From Monilinia fructicola (taxonomy: Eukaryota; Ascomycota; Leotiomycetes; Helotiales; Sclerotiniaceae), in assembly GCA_008692225.1 (NCBI GenBank), contig VICG01000004.1, positions 372,501-436,500 of the forward strand: a DNA stretch of 64,000 nucleotides, given 5' to 3'. The notes below the pieces were generated by a model. It had not been told where the DNA came from and ran no database searches. It saw only the letters and a list, made by a program, of their open reading frames with translations. Positions 47,061 through 59,735 of the stretch are shown here, piece after piece (within the stretch, counting starts at the first letter, position 1; every line of letters begins with the position of its first letter). The translations under genes were made by a program, and so were the position numbers.

Positions 47061-49306
47061 GAATGTCTACGGCGCGGGCTTGCCAATAAGGCTTCCCAGC
47101 GAGCGGTGAGGGGTCAGCGCTTTTTTCCTGCTATTCTCAGCTTTTTCACTCGAAGGATTCAAAATCAATCAACAAATGGAAAAGCATTACTTGTGCGCAT
47201 GAGTGTGATGATGTATTTGTATGGATTCCTGTGAGGTGAAGTGGTTTGACAGGGATTCCTTCGGGATCAAAATGTATGACCGTGAATACGTGAATCTGTA
47301 AGGCGGGCCTTGCCTGGGAGGAAGAGAGGAAAAAAAGAAAGAGTGACTTGTAATACTGTGAGGCAAACTCACTGAGCATTAGAGATGAACAGAGTGGATG
47401 CCATGACCAGTAGTGTGGAACGAAACGAAGTCATAACGAAATAAACATACAGATAGGTGGAGATTTTGAAGGTTGGCGCACCGCTCGCGGGTCCTAGAAG
47501 TAAGAGAGCTTTGTAAGTGGTAGATGAGCACCGAGAGAATGTCAGAATCTCGTTCTGTCGAATTTTTATAGGCTGATGCGGCAGGTCTGGTCGTAAAGAA
47601 ATACCAGGAGATGCAAGAGATTGGTGGTGATGAATGACTGACTATACGGAGTAGATGAAAAGAATGTGGTGGATGACGCTTTTAGCTCTGCACAGCTTTC
47701 TGCATGAGGAGGAAGACCCCAAGCTTTGTGGTTCTTCGAACCGTAGTCCTACGCTCATCACTCACAGACACTGACCATACCCTTCACCGCACCAGCACCC
47801 ACCAGAGTTCATAGAATTGTTTCCAGGGTCGTAGTGAAGCGGGTCTTTTTCCCCCCTCGAGGCATCCAGCTGGGGTTGCTTGTTGGCTGCAGGCATCGTA
47901 GCATTATCAAGGTACCAGGGCTTAGAGGTATCCTTTTAAGATGATTTTTAACAAGTCCCAGGAAACTATTTTCTGGAGCCATACCGTGCTTGGTTGCAGC
48001 ATTCGGAAGGCGGGAGGCCACGCGCAGGAGAGATCCTTGTGCATCACGTTATATTATGGATGGACTGAATTTGTCTTCTCCTCTAAGCAAAGAGCGCTTG
48101 TCAGAAAAACCTTGGATGTTGTACCTTGCCTAGGAGGGTAGATGTTCTACATGTCATTTGTGACGAGCATTCATACATGTTTGCGAGCATAGAACGATAA
48201 TGCATCTAATGGTACACACATCTTTGTAGATGCATAATCTCTCCGCTGCTCGAGGGTTACATTTGATGAAGGAAAATCACTACGTTATGATCGAATCAGA
48301 AATTCCCTTTCCAGGGAAGATAACCACGATTGACGAGGGCATATTCAACTCCCTCCAGCATAGCAAGACCACGGTATCAAGCACCTTTTGCCCCCTTCCA
48401 TGTCCTTTCTTCAATGATCAGTGCGCTGAAGAAATTGAAAAAATAAGGAATTATAGGTGGGAGATGATGCTATCCTGCATTAGCACGGCAATGGCATAAT
48501 GCTCACTGCTGAACAGTGAAGACACGGCCTTCGAGATGGGAACTCCCTGTAGTTTGTCGAGTTTCCCTTGCTAGTGAAGACCGAACTAAAAGTTTAGCAT
48601 AGGCTAAAACTGATAGAACGAAGGTCGTTGCCGAGCTCGCACGTTCTTCCCATGTCATGCCCTGCAGAAATCAGGAAATGTGATTGATGGACACCGTATC
48701 GCTTTGCATTAGTATATCCGCAGTCTGCAGGTCGAAATCAGTGTGGTTGGTAATTTTTCAACGTGGTGACCAAGTGACCACAACCTAAGTTTAGGTGGAA
48801 GCGATACACATGCATAAGAAATCCTGCAAGTGAAAGTGTAAAGAAAAAGTAAGTAGACGGAAACGGCCATTGCTCGCTCCCAATTCTCCTATTTGATCGA
48901 TTGTTACTCTTTTTGATTAAGACATCGGGATTTATAAGGAGAGAAGCTTTGGCGTTCAGATTTGAAAAGAGTATCTATTGGCGGATTGATTTTGAGTCTT
49001 CTTTCCTCTTATCCTATAGTCACAGCCACCGAGTAGAAAGGACCCGAGAATTCTGACAGCAGCATAGCATGGGCTAATAATATTAAAGCTAAGAAATGTT
49101 TCGCTTGGGCCTCAAGATTTCTCCCACGAACCACTCACATAGTAGTTCGAAGGGGAGATTATGATCTAAGTGAAACTTATTTCCAATTAATACTGTGAAG
49201 ATTCCAAGTTCTTGTGACAACTAATTTCCTGCCCTGTCTGCACTGGATTGTATGCTGTAAGTAAGAATAATCTCCCGGAACACCTAGTAGACTCTTAGAT
49301 GCTCAG
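47061..49306. other. Upstream region of bZIP gene and gene desert
   Basis: May contain the missing first exon(s) of the bZIP gene (an ATG at 47404 on the minus strand is one candidate). TACGGAGTA at 47645-47653. A frame at 48230-48499 has an ATG but no features. Confidence 0.45.
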
Positions 49307-49344
49307 CAGTTAGCACAGTTAGCACAGTTAGCACAGTTAGCACA
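49307..49344. repeat. CAGTTAGCA 9-bp minisatellite
   Basis: Four perfect tandem copies of CAGTTAGCA plus two extra bases. Confidence 0.95.
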
Positions 49345-52300
49345 ACCTACAGCATTAGCTGTATGAGTCTAATTGAAGTTTTCTGGCCGTAATATCATCC
49401 AGGTCTGCTAAATCGTTCTTTGGAAAGTTCTATGATCGCCTATTAGTTGTGACCTCGTACACCAGGAACAATATGCACATAATAATATCAAATCGGAAAT
49501 AATATAACATTGAAATTTCGTACTAACTTTTTTGTTTCGGTCGTTACTTTTTCTAGAACAGATTTATGAACTAGAACCTTTGGATAATAAGCTGGAATGG
49601 CGGACCTCGGTGATCATTGATCTTGCTGCAATCTTAACCCATGTCGACACATTCTGATCCGGTGGTCGTACGCTGGCTTGGCCACACTATACTTCCATAC
49701 TTAGTTTGGACCAAAGCACCGGTGAACGGCAGCAAGATGAGCTGCATAAGTTCCAGTCTTCTACGCACTGATGTATGTATGCTTGGGGGATCCTGGTGAG
49801 CGCCACCACTTCTAAAAATCCGAGATCAAGCCTTTCCATCCAAAGCATTCGTCAACATCAATCGCCTTCTCCGATCAGATTGCGTAAGGCAGGCAAAAAA
49901 GTCAGTCACGGAACACATATGACTTGATTCTTCGCCCCAGAATGGTTGGTCCCTTTCATCCGGTTCTACAGAAAAAGGAAAGTCATGCGCCACGCGCCGT
50001 GCCGCTGACAATACTACCTCAAAAAGATGGTCCGCATAAAAATTACACAGCGCGCATAGCTGCCCAAAAAGCATCTGTACCTGATCCACAGAGATCACAT
50101 CTATTGTCATATGATACCCGTAGATCCAAACTCAAACTCCATGGTACAAGAGTATAATTTCAATCGGTCGTGGCAGTATCATTATGCTTGCATAGAAATA
50201 CTCACTAGGGGAAGGAAAGTCGTTAACCTCAAAACGCTTGATGAATCATGAAACACTGACAGATGTATTAATATTGCCTCTTCAACCATGAGACCGTTCG
50301 TTCTGTCTCATAGTTTTGATACGCCATCGTCGCCCTCCGGCGTCTTCCACGATTGGTTATGTCTCTCCGTCTACATGGGCGAACCCTACACTCGTTACCA
50401 AGTTTTCACAGAATTTGACAAGAAAACGAAATAAGTTCGAATAACACCGTCGGCTGGGAATAGGTCTTCGTATAGTTAGATTCCTTACATTGATCGAGCT
50501 TCTCGAGGTTTTGATGTGTTTTCCGAACTGGATATCTCGCCCGGACACACACCGACCATGAGAGGAATTAATTCCTTTGCCTGAGCCTAAGCAAACATTT
50601 CCGTGGAGATTGATCGATCTAACCTCGAGGGGGTTGAAAGATATCCATTATGCATTTAGGTTTGAACTATTGGTACCTCATCTTAGCGTCATTACTTATA
50701 GTTTCTGATTTAGATCCCCGTACCTTGGATCATTGCAAACTCCATATAATTCTAAAACACACGTTGTGATTTTCATGGCCGACTTTGGCTGTTAGTCCTG
50801 ATAATCTATAGACAGCCCTCTTACTCGGGGCGAGCAAAATAGACGAGGAATGATGAGAGGGGCAAAATTCAATTTCTAGAAAGATTCTTCCATCTCTCGG
50901 TGCCATACCCAGTCCCGAATCCTATGGACGGGTCTACGCCGTCTCAAGCAGTTATATGGTATTGGCTCCGTTGCGCAACTGTCTCCAGTTTTGATTGACC
51001 CAGTGAACTGAATTTGAACAAGCTTACGGTAGCGCTATCTGACACTCCATTATCGATTTTCCAGAACCCCCTCTGGTCCACTTCTAGAAAAATCAATCGG
51101 TTTTTCTTTTCATCATTATTTTATCAAGCTTTGAAGGTCATCGGGGTTCCCATTCTCAACTAATATGGCTTGACTACCCTTCATTTTTCTTGTCATCTAC
51201 TCTGAGGTAAGTTGGCTGAACCGAAGAACGTCATGCCATCAATCAATTCGGCCTTGGCCCCGATGCATCATGATAAGTAAGGGGAAGAGTATTGGATAGT
51301 CCATGCGAGCAATGCGAGCTCATTCACATCACAATTTATGCAAATCATATTATACGACTGTGACGAACCAAACAACACATAACCACCAAGCTAGTGATAT
51401 CAAATTTGCAAGGCTAGCCGCCAATGCAGTACTGTAAAGTAGGATAATTAATAAATCTTTGTACTACACCAATTGACGACAAGAGGCCACCATCTCCAAA
51501 AAACCACACATGGATGCAAACTATGAGGCGACCGAGGATGATTGGCCCTTCAAGGCTTGGGTGCCATGAAGATGCACGTTATAAATCCCCGCACGTGCAG
51601 ATACTGCATATGTACTCCATAACGGACACGCAGCGGGAGACAGTCGCAGCAAAATATAGTCATGTGCTTTCCGTAGCCAATGTCATTCAGTGTGAAGCGC
51701 TGCCACTTGAGCTCTTTGAACTCCTGACTCCTATCATCCCAGCCACCAAGTTCAATCCAGCAGCACGGAATAAGAAAGGGGGAGGCTGGGTTCTGGATGG
51801 ATGGTAATAATGGCCTAGCTCCCGGCGATGTTATCATGCCCCGACCACGGTTACTCCTGATATCTGATCGGGAATTGTTATCAAATACTATACTCCGCAC
51901 AGAGAAGGATTCAAACCCCAACCGTTGTCAACCTTTTGGCGTGGAAACGAGTCTTATTGAGATATCCCTTGATTCAAGCTCTCATGATTTGTGCTCAAGG
52001 AAATTAAGAGACAGGTGTTGGGATCCATACCGTCCTGTTGATGGGTAATGTATAAGCCATCCCGGCTGTAACACAACATGAGCTACTCGATACCGGAATG
52101 GAGTGAGGCCGCAACACGAGGAAAAAGCATTTCTTGCTTGCTTATATTAAGCTTATCCGTGCGCACGCCATCTGCACCTCACTTCTGGAAACTATTTCAA
52201 TCACGTGATGCTGACAAGTCTCATGGGGGTTCGTCAATTGCCTCAGCAACAGGTTTTCTCCACATCATCTAGAGCTTGGGAAAACACGCATGGCGAACAG

Positions 52301-54241
52301 CGGTCTGCCTATTGTCTCTCCCACAGATTGGTGCCAACGGATACGACCCGAATCTGTACGTCGTACCAAGTCTTATGGGGCTGGGATTGACTCTCTCTTG
52401 CGCAATGTGACGAGAGAGCGCCAAGTGGACGATTCTCATGCGTGCGTTCACTTGCAGTTTCATCCCCATACCGAATGATAGTATCCACGTTTGCCACGCA
52501 AATGTCCAATTTAGGTCTACGGTACAGATCCGCGACAGTCGGTGAAGGCGAAGAGACAAAAGGGGGTTCTAGCCCCGGCGGTGAAGATTATTCGCTGGCG
52601 CCAACAACAACATTATCAAAATGGCCAGCATTATCGCCTATGTTTCATGCACAGCGTCGTGAAAATCGATTCTAATATATGTGCACCCTAAAAAGCCTAA
52701 CCTTGCAACATGATGTACAGACGTAAAAGCAGAAGAGTGGCAATGTAAGTTTTTTCATCGTCTTGTATTTTTCAGTAATTGACTGCACGCATTTCTCTGC
52801 TGGCCAGCACCACCCACGGGGTCAATTCACGTGCAAATCCTCCTCGGAACCTCCGGAGAGATTCCAGTAAACTTCTGATTCTGAGGCATATGACAAAGGG
52901 TAAAGACTAACGACCGTTGAAGCAAATCACGAGGATTCCACTCCAATATCCTCTTAACCCAAGCATTGCCGGGTTCACCATGTCATGCCCAACTCTTGAA
53001 ACCCCATACAATGCAGCTATAAAGCAACAGTGTATGTCACTGTCCCACAAATGATTCGAAACCAAAAGTATGATCCGGATTTCACAATCAAGGCAGCGTA
53101 CTGCACAACGCTCAGAATGGAAGAAAGAGATCTTGGTTGCTAAGATCGGGGTCCGAGTCCAGAAAAGACGTTAAAACTCCGACTTTCAATTTCCCTTCAC
53201 AGCAACGATGGAACTATCTACACCATGCGTTCCACGAGTGTGTGCATGGGCCGGTGAAACATTTCTCGAATATTGAAAATCATCGTTAACTTAGCTCTCC
53301 TTTTGTTTGGTTCAAGTTGTACGTTCTCATTATCTCGTCAAGTTTGAATGATTCTACTAAGCTGAAGTGTAGACAGGTGTATCTTGGGAATATCAACTCT
53401 CACATCGTTGAAGAGTTTGTGCACCCACCGGTGTTCCATGGAACCTCCAAAGCGGGGACACTGACCGAGAAACTCCGTTTCATGCATGATATAATAATGG
53501 AGAAAGTGGGCGACCAAGAATTGGAAGACAACAACGGCGACACGTCAGAGAACCTGCACCAAACTCCTTCCTCCACAGCAACGTGTCCTTTCTTGGTACC
53601 ATTGATTCGCATACGATGGTTCAATATAAAAACATAGCACAGAGGACACAGCTCGACCTCTCGAGGTCTTTGAGAGTGAGTCCTCGGACGAGCAAGAATA
53701 ATGAAAATCCAGAGTAGTAAAAGTGACATTAGATACGTAGCAATTCTAACAAAGAAACAACACATGATCACCATCATACGTCAATAGCATAAGAATCTTC
53801 CCACGACTCAAAAGGGCACCAAACCTATATCTCTAATTTGGAAAATCTACCTTACTTTTCCTTTTCTGCAACGATATAAAGGGGCCTTGGGGGTACAGAA
53901 TCATGATACAATCTTCACGTGAGCGAAGCGACATGTTGCTATATCAGAATGGAGAAATACTTATTCCTCGTTTTATGTTCTTTTCAATAGGTTTGACTTG
54001 TTTGAAATTGAATTCTTTCACCCAGGAAGCAGTAACCTTCATACGAAACCACAATTCTCGCTGAAAAGATTTTCCGATGTGACATCAGTTGTTTCCTGCT
54101 TCCCCACCAGGTTGACATTCCCCGCAACATATTGTGAATGACGACGATAATATCTCGATAATATCTGAACAGCTATAAATTCGAACTTGGCCCTTGAAAC
54201 AGCTCTCTAACCCGAACCTCAACTCTGGTGATACCTCGAAA
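49345..54241. other. Gene desert
   Basis: About 4.9 kb with no supported gene. A 106-codon frame at 53317-53637 has some protein-like composition (EKLRFMHDIIMEKVGDQELE) but starts with TTG and matches nothing I know. A TATAAA-like element at about 54175 may serve the next gene. Confidence 0.45.
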
Positions 54242-55354
54242 ATGTCTTCAATAAAAAGATGGACTGTCACAGAACCTTACATCAACCCACGTTGTGGCCT
54301 TGGCGAAGCACCATTCTATGAGCCCTCAACCAACACTCTCCGATTTGTGGACGTCAAGAAGAAACGTCTCCATTCAATCGACCTCAATGTTGGTCCATCA
54401 TCTCTCACGACTTTGCAGCTAGATATGCCCGTCGGTGTAACAGCTGATATTGAGGGTATAGATTGTACCGATAGGATATTGGTTGGTGGCAAGAGCGGGA
54501 TTTATGTATTGAGGAGAAGTGATGGGGAGGTGAAGTTATTGAAGAGGTTCTATGATAGCGAGGAAAATGATGAGAGGCTCAGAAGTAATGACGGGGCCGT
54601 AGATCCAAAGGGGAGATTTTGGATCGGGACCATGAATGACTTTTGGGTTGGGGAGCCACAAAGTGAGGGTGGGTAATATTTCAATTTTCTGATTGAGTAT
54701 TAAGGAGAAGCTTGGATCATTGATACTCAAAACAAAGTCAAGTGACTGGAAATATCTTCTTGGGTTCTCAATCTTTCAATGCGCTGCGATGTGATCTACC
54801 TCGCATAAGATTCTTCATAGCTCCCCCTCTTTGTGTTCGCTTGGGGCTAAACATGATAAACTTTAGGTACAATGTTCCGTTTTGACAATGATCTCACACG
54901 CCACACTATCCGTGAAGGTTTGACTATCCCCAACGGAATTGGCTGGTCTGCCGACCAGAAGACCCTCTACTTCACCCACACAACCGAGCAAACAATATGG
55001 GCGTACGACTACGACGCCTCTACTGGCGATGTCACCAACAAGCGAGTCTTTTGGAAACATGATGGTCATGGTGAGCCTGACGGGTTTAAGTTTGACTCTG
55101 AAGGAAATATCTGGCAATGTATATTTGGTGAGGGGCGCGTGCTCAAGATCAACGCCGAAGGGCAAGTCGTCGGTGAGATCACGTTCCCAACAAAGTGTAT
55201 AACATGCCCAGTATTTGTGGGTACGGAACTCTGGGTTACGAGTGCAAGTGATGGGGGTGACGAGTATGCTGGAGCTTTGTTCAAGGTCGATGTAGGAATT
55301 GGTGGATTGAAGGACTTTAAGTTCAAGTTAGAGAAAGGAAGTGCAGAGTTGTGA
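54242..55354 (+). CDS. SMP-30/gluconolactonase/LRE-like protein
   Basis: Six-bladed beta-propeller of the SMP-30 (regucalcin/lactonase) family, expected to bind a divalent metal and often to hydrolyse sugar lactones; the substrate here is unknown. Exons 54242-54668 and 54867-55354 give 304 residues, normal for the family. Metal-site motifs are GLGEAPFYEPSTNTLRFVDV (Glu), SNDGAVDPKGRFWIGTMND (Asn/Asp region), TIPNGIGWSADQKTLYFTHT (Asn) and GEPDGFKFDSEGNIWQ (Asp). The ATG at 54242 is the first in-frame ATG. The 198-nt intron is longer than its neighbours' but has an acceptor TTTAG and keeps frame. Confidence 0.9.
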
Positions 55355-56157
55355 TGCAATAAAGCTTTAGGAGTACTGTTGACATAGAATAGGAGTATAT
55401 GATAAATACTTACATGTAAAGGAAATTTTAAACGCAATTCTCGTTGGTTTACAATATTCCTGCAGACGATTCCCAAGTTGGTTGAGCTGGAGAAAAGGGA
55501 TGAAGAAGTATCAAATCCCACCAGATCATTAGACGGCTCAAGTTAAGCATAACTTTGAGATTGAACTGAGAAGCACCTTTAATGGCATCAAAGTCTTCTA
55601 TCGCAGACTTGAAGAGGTGTAAAGAATGCATGTCTCTCGTTTTTCCCTTCCTTTCTTCTCTTCTCACTTTTCTCTCCTAGATATTCAACGCTCTCATGCA
55701 AATGTGGTAGATCAGTGTTGCAAGAGTCTTTTGACGATTTACTCTCAGACCTAGAAGTGAAAATGATCATAATTTCCATACAACATAGGCTTAGCGTCAT
55801 TTAGCGGTATCCTAGGGGACCGACCTGTCCACCAAAGTCATCAAGCTATTTATCGGGGACCTCTTCTTTCTCTCTTTTCTCCATAACTTCAAAAATCAAT
55901 TGTGAATCTCTTCACATTGGCAATATCTATCTGTGGTTTTGTGAAATGGTCAATTACATCTAGATTGATCTTCACAATACCTTGCAGTTCATCAACAGCC
56001 CTCTTTGCTTTACAGCCTCTTCCGCTTTCACCATATCAGACCTCTCTGTTCGATCTCAGTCAAGTTTTATTAAAGGTATGTCTATTCCTTATGTCCTGTG
56101 CTTGCAAATTGATCTAAGTGGCTTTCTAATTCTTTGTCCATTCCAGTTTTCAAAATC
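55355..56157. other. Intergenic, with 5'-UTR intron of next gene
   Basis: 3' flank of the lactonase gene and promoter of the two-TM gene. A probable 71-nt 5'-UTR intron spans 56076-56146 (aag|gtatgt to ttccag|), ending 11 nt before the ATG. Confidence 0.5.
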
Positions 56158-56862
56158 ATGGGTCCTCATACACGCATCAGATCTCGTTCCAAGCAGGATT
56201 CCTTTTCATTTGTTCTCAACAAAGCCATGGAAAATAAAAGAGCTATGGAGGAAGAGAAGGTTTTCAGTTATGAAGAAAAGGCTTTTGGGGACGAAAGAGC
56301 TTTGGAAATTCAGAAGGCTGTTGAGGATGACACGGCTATGGAAAACCAAGACAAGACCTCAACAGATGCTAAAAATATGATCCATCCTTACGCCAAGGCT
56401 TGCCTCCTGTTGAAGTTCAAACTCTTCATGGCTATCACTATCCTTGTCTCACTTCCTTCTGCATATTATCTGCTGCTCACGAACGTGATTCTCAGATATA
56501 CTTTGCTATCAGGTTTCAACGGCTCCATTTTGGAATTCGATGGTGCCATCCTACCCAAATTCAATGCCAGTTTCCTCAGAGTCAAACACTTCTGTGATGG
56601 ATTGCCCGAGAGCACACAATGCTACAAAACCTTCATGTTCCATAATCTTGCTGCTGCCTCCATCATATTCGCCATAGGACTTGCGTATCTCTTTGCCGGG
56701 TTCAAAGTGGCCAATAGGATCCGCCGTCGCTGTGTTATTCTACAGGGTAGATTGGATATATATGAGAGCCGCTTGAACGCGGGGCTCAAGCTAGAGGCTC
56801 AGAAGAAAGATGAAGCAGAGAAGAACAGTCACTTTGGTGATACCAGAGCAACTGATCTTTGA
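56158..56862 (+). CDS. Uncharacterised two-TM protein, member A of a paralogous pair
   Basis: Single coding exon, 234 residues from ATG 56158, the first ATG after a probable 5'-UTR intron. Residues 1-80 are highly charged with repeated AME/EEK-type strings (NKAMENKRAMEEEK). TM1 is about 88-110 (LFMAITILVSLPSAYYLLL). A loop of about 50 residues follows, with NGSILEFDGAILPKF, then C146 and C155 (CDGLPESTQC, C-x8-C). TM2 is about 160-184 (AAASIIFAIGLAYLFAGF), followed by Arg-rich RIRRR and a C-terminal helix rich in Lys/Glu. No known domain. Equal length, topology and loop motif in the gene at 61619 point to a shared family. N-glycosylation sites in the loop would put it outside or in the lumen. 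Confidence 0.78.
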   Translation: MGPHTRIRSRSKQDSFSFVLNKAMENKRAMEEEKVFSYEEKAFGDERALEIQKAVEDDTAMENQDKTSTDAKNMIHPYAKACLLLKFKLFMAITILVSLPSAYYLLLTNVILRYTLLSGFNGSILEFDGAILPKFNASFLRVKHFCDGLPESTQCYKTFMFHNLAAASIIFAIGLAYLFAGFKVANRIRRRCVILQGRLDIYESRLNAGLKLEAQKKDEAEKNSHFGDTRATDL

Positions 56863-57814
56863 ATACATGGGGATACGTGGCACAGGGAGGCAAAGGGTGA
56901 AGAGTGCAGGGTCGGAAGAGGTAGATGCATTTTTTCAGAAGGCTTTGCTCCTTAGGTTGTTTACATCATGGTTGTTCGAGGATGGTAAGGGCTTGTTTGG
57001 TTCCAGGTTGTCTATGCCACTGACTCTTTGGTATTAAAGAAGCATCATATTAGCTTCTTAGGTTACCAGCAACTCTGATGTTTGTATAATGCATGCACAA
57101 ATATCATGGCCATGGAAACAAAGATCTTTGTTCAATAAACTACTTGCTTCTCCTCTTTTATGTCACTAAATTGATATCTAGAATGAGTTAAAATCTGCGT
57201 TTAGAACCCAATTGTCCGACTATAGCCTCTTGACTTAGCAGTTATAACTAAGAAACTCAAGTTGCTACTGCACAATCGAAGAAAACTATATCTAATCATT
57301 CACAAGACTGTCTACCAATATGATAACAAACCAGCCTGCTTTTTTGCCGAATATATCAGACGCTAGCAGCTGAAAAATTTCCAGATAGCCAATCACATTC
57401 TCTGTTGGGTGGTGTAGTTTGCAGTCCCGATGGGCAAATATATTCGACTCAGTTTCGTTCGCGTCACTTTCACCTACCTCTCTCCAACAACAACAAATTC
57501 TTCAATCTTTCTTTTTGAGTTGGAACTATTTTCTTGTTTGTTATATGAGATAATCTCTTATATACCTTCAAGAAAGCCCTCGAGATATTAAAGTCACATA
57601 TAATTTGTAATTTTAATCATTCACCCTGTTGAATTCACAAGATTACCCACCTCAACCTTCAAAACTTTGTGAGAACACTTCGAAAACTCAACTCCTTCTC
57701 TAATATTTGGCTTTCGGTATTCGTCAATTCCTGTCGTGTTGGATTTGGAAGTACCCCAAGTGATGCTTTATATTCTCTTCACTCGTTTTTCAAGAATATA
57801 AAGACGCGTTGAAA
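56863..57814. other. Intergenic region
   Basis: About 950 bp; T/C-rich leader from about 57460. No gene seen. Confidence 0.5.
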
Positions 57815-58774
57815 ATGTCTCAATCTACGTAAGAACCCTCCCTCGTCTCCATTGAAGTGCCAAAACACAAGATGCTGACATCCATAAAGCATGACCACTA
57901 GTGACAGCTTTGCTATGTCTCCACATATTGCTCCGTCGCAATCTAGGTAAGAATCACCTCTACTCACTTCTCAGTCGGATGTCAAAGACAGAGACGCTAA
58001 CGTCTACGAAGCGGCACTACCGCCGATCAATCGCCCGTGTCCACACCGGATCACGCTGCAATTGACAGATGGATGTTCAACAGAGCGAGGAACGAGAAGG
58101 AACATGCTGCATTCCGGGAAAAGATGCAATTCCAATCAGCGGACTTTCATCACTTTCTCTATAAGACGGCAAAGACTTCGCCCAAGATTGCCGTCGCCTC
58201 TCCTGCATGGGAGAACATCCCGTTTCCGGTTCCAGCGCAATCCCCAAAGCTGTCCCAAGGACATGGAGGACGAAATCTTGCAATGAACGCTACCGTCGAC
58301 GCGATCCAAGAAGCTCCCCGTCGCCAACCCACCCCGTTGGATTTCGGATCTCGATTCCGCCATCAATCTGTCTCCGGTCTTCAAGTACAGGGGCCAAGTG
58401 TTACTTCTGACCGCGCTTCAAACGATGGTGCTCAGCCTGGCATCAAAGACGCCTTGATTACCGTCGGTGCCGTTTTCGAGGTTGGACGTAACTCCATGGA
58501 GATTGCTCCAGCCCCGATTCGACTAGAACAGGGTATCAATCTCGATTCTTTCCATGCCAGAGCTCATGACACAGCTACTGTGAGTACGGGTGCTTTTCAA
58601 CGAGGACCTCTCAACTAATACACACTTTCTTCACAGAGTTCTTCGTTCGTCCAATCTGATACTGAGATGGAAGCCTGGGGTGGAGATGAGCAGCTGGAGC
58701 AAGGTGCTAAGAGAAAGAGCGCCATCTTGAAACCTCTTGTTTGGGCCCGTCGTCAACTCACCAAAATATTTTGA
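57815..58774 (+). CDS. Uncharacterised polar protein with duplicated small exon
   Basis: Four exons: 57815-57828, 57890-57946, 58012-58579, 58637-58774, all joining in frame to give 258 residues. The start reads MSQSTMTTSDSF. The protein is mostly polar and probably disordered, with one charged helical segment (RWMFNRARNEKEHAAFREKM, near residues 43-62) and a basic C-terminus (WARRQLTKIF). No domain, signal or TM. The exon 1-intron 1 and exon 2-intron 2 units resemble each other. Past the stop, the same frame continues with MYCHRCGHG and further protein-like sequence to about 58990, so a one-base error near the T-run 58769-58772 or an unseen splice could extend it. Function unknown. Confidence 0.68.
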
Positions 58775-59735
58775 ACTACCATGTATTGTCATCGCTGTGG
58801 ACATGGTCTACATCGAATACCACTCTCCTCGTCTCATTGGCAGCATTACGCTTCGTCACTGGCGTTCTTTCCGAAAGCTCCAGCAAGTTCAAAGGGTGAG
58901 ATTCGGCATGATTGGCAGAATTTGCCCGTGGATTCTGAGTTCGAGAGCAAGGAGGGAGCGGGGGATACTATGTTTCTTGATGCAGTTTGAAAGCTCTGTT
59001 ATTGTTTGCGAAGGATGCTCCATGTTGCTTTGGTAATGGTTCGATAATTCAAGTCTGGGATGCGTACAGACTCATGTCACGATCAGATCCGTCGATTGTA
59101 GCTGTGGGGAAGGAATGGGTCCATTTTCATCCAGCACAGTTGATTAATTGTTTAGTTCCCGAATATCCTCTTCTGCCATCCAAATTCTACTACAGTTCAT
59201 GAAATAGGTGAATCACTTGCCGGTGAAAATTTCCATGATCGTCCTTCCACCGAGATACGGCAGCATTAGGTTGGAAGCAACTGGATGGTATTAACATGTC
59301 ACAAAGTGGTAGGTCATCTCATCATTTACTACGACAAGTGGTGATGGCGTCAAGTTTCATACTTGCGCCGTATGTAATTACCACTAATACTTAAGGGGAG
59401 CTTATTGCATGTATTTGTAGATCAGACATCCCCGTCTTTCAACAACGTCTTGGAGCAACATCTTACAACACCAAAACCAGGATTAAAATCGACGCTATCA
59501 TCACATCTCAACATCGCCAGCACGTTCATCATAACCAATATTACTATCACGACTGTCTCATCGCAACACTTAGAACTCCACGATAACTCACTCAACCTAG
59601 GGCTTGATAGCATCAGGCCATCCCCAAATCAACTCTTCATCTTCCCAAAACAGTAAAAATACCCCCTGCGCCTCCTTAAATATCTCTCACCATTCCAGTT
59701 GGACGCCGGACAGGATACTAACAGCACAGGACAGC
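58775..59735. other. Intergenic, or extension of the preceding gene
   Basis: The first about 215 bp have some coding character in the frame of the preceding gene; the remainder shows nothing. Confidence 0.4.

Noticed and set aside
51890..51930. T-arm-like GGATTCAAACCCC as a second tRNA
   Set aside because: No matching acceptor, D or anticodon arms around it on either strand.
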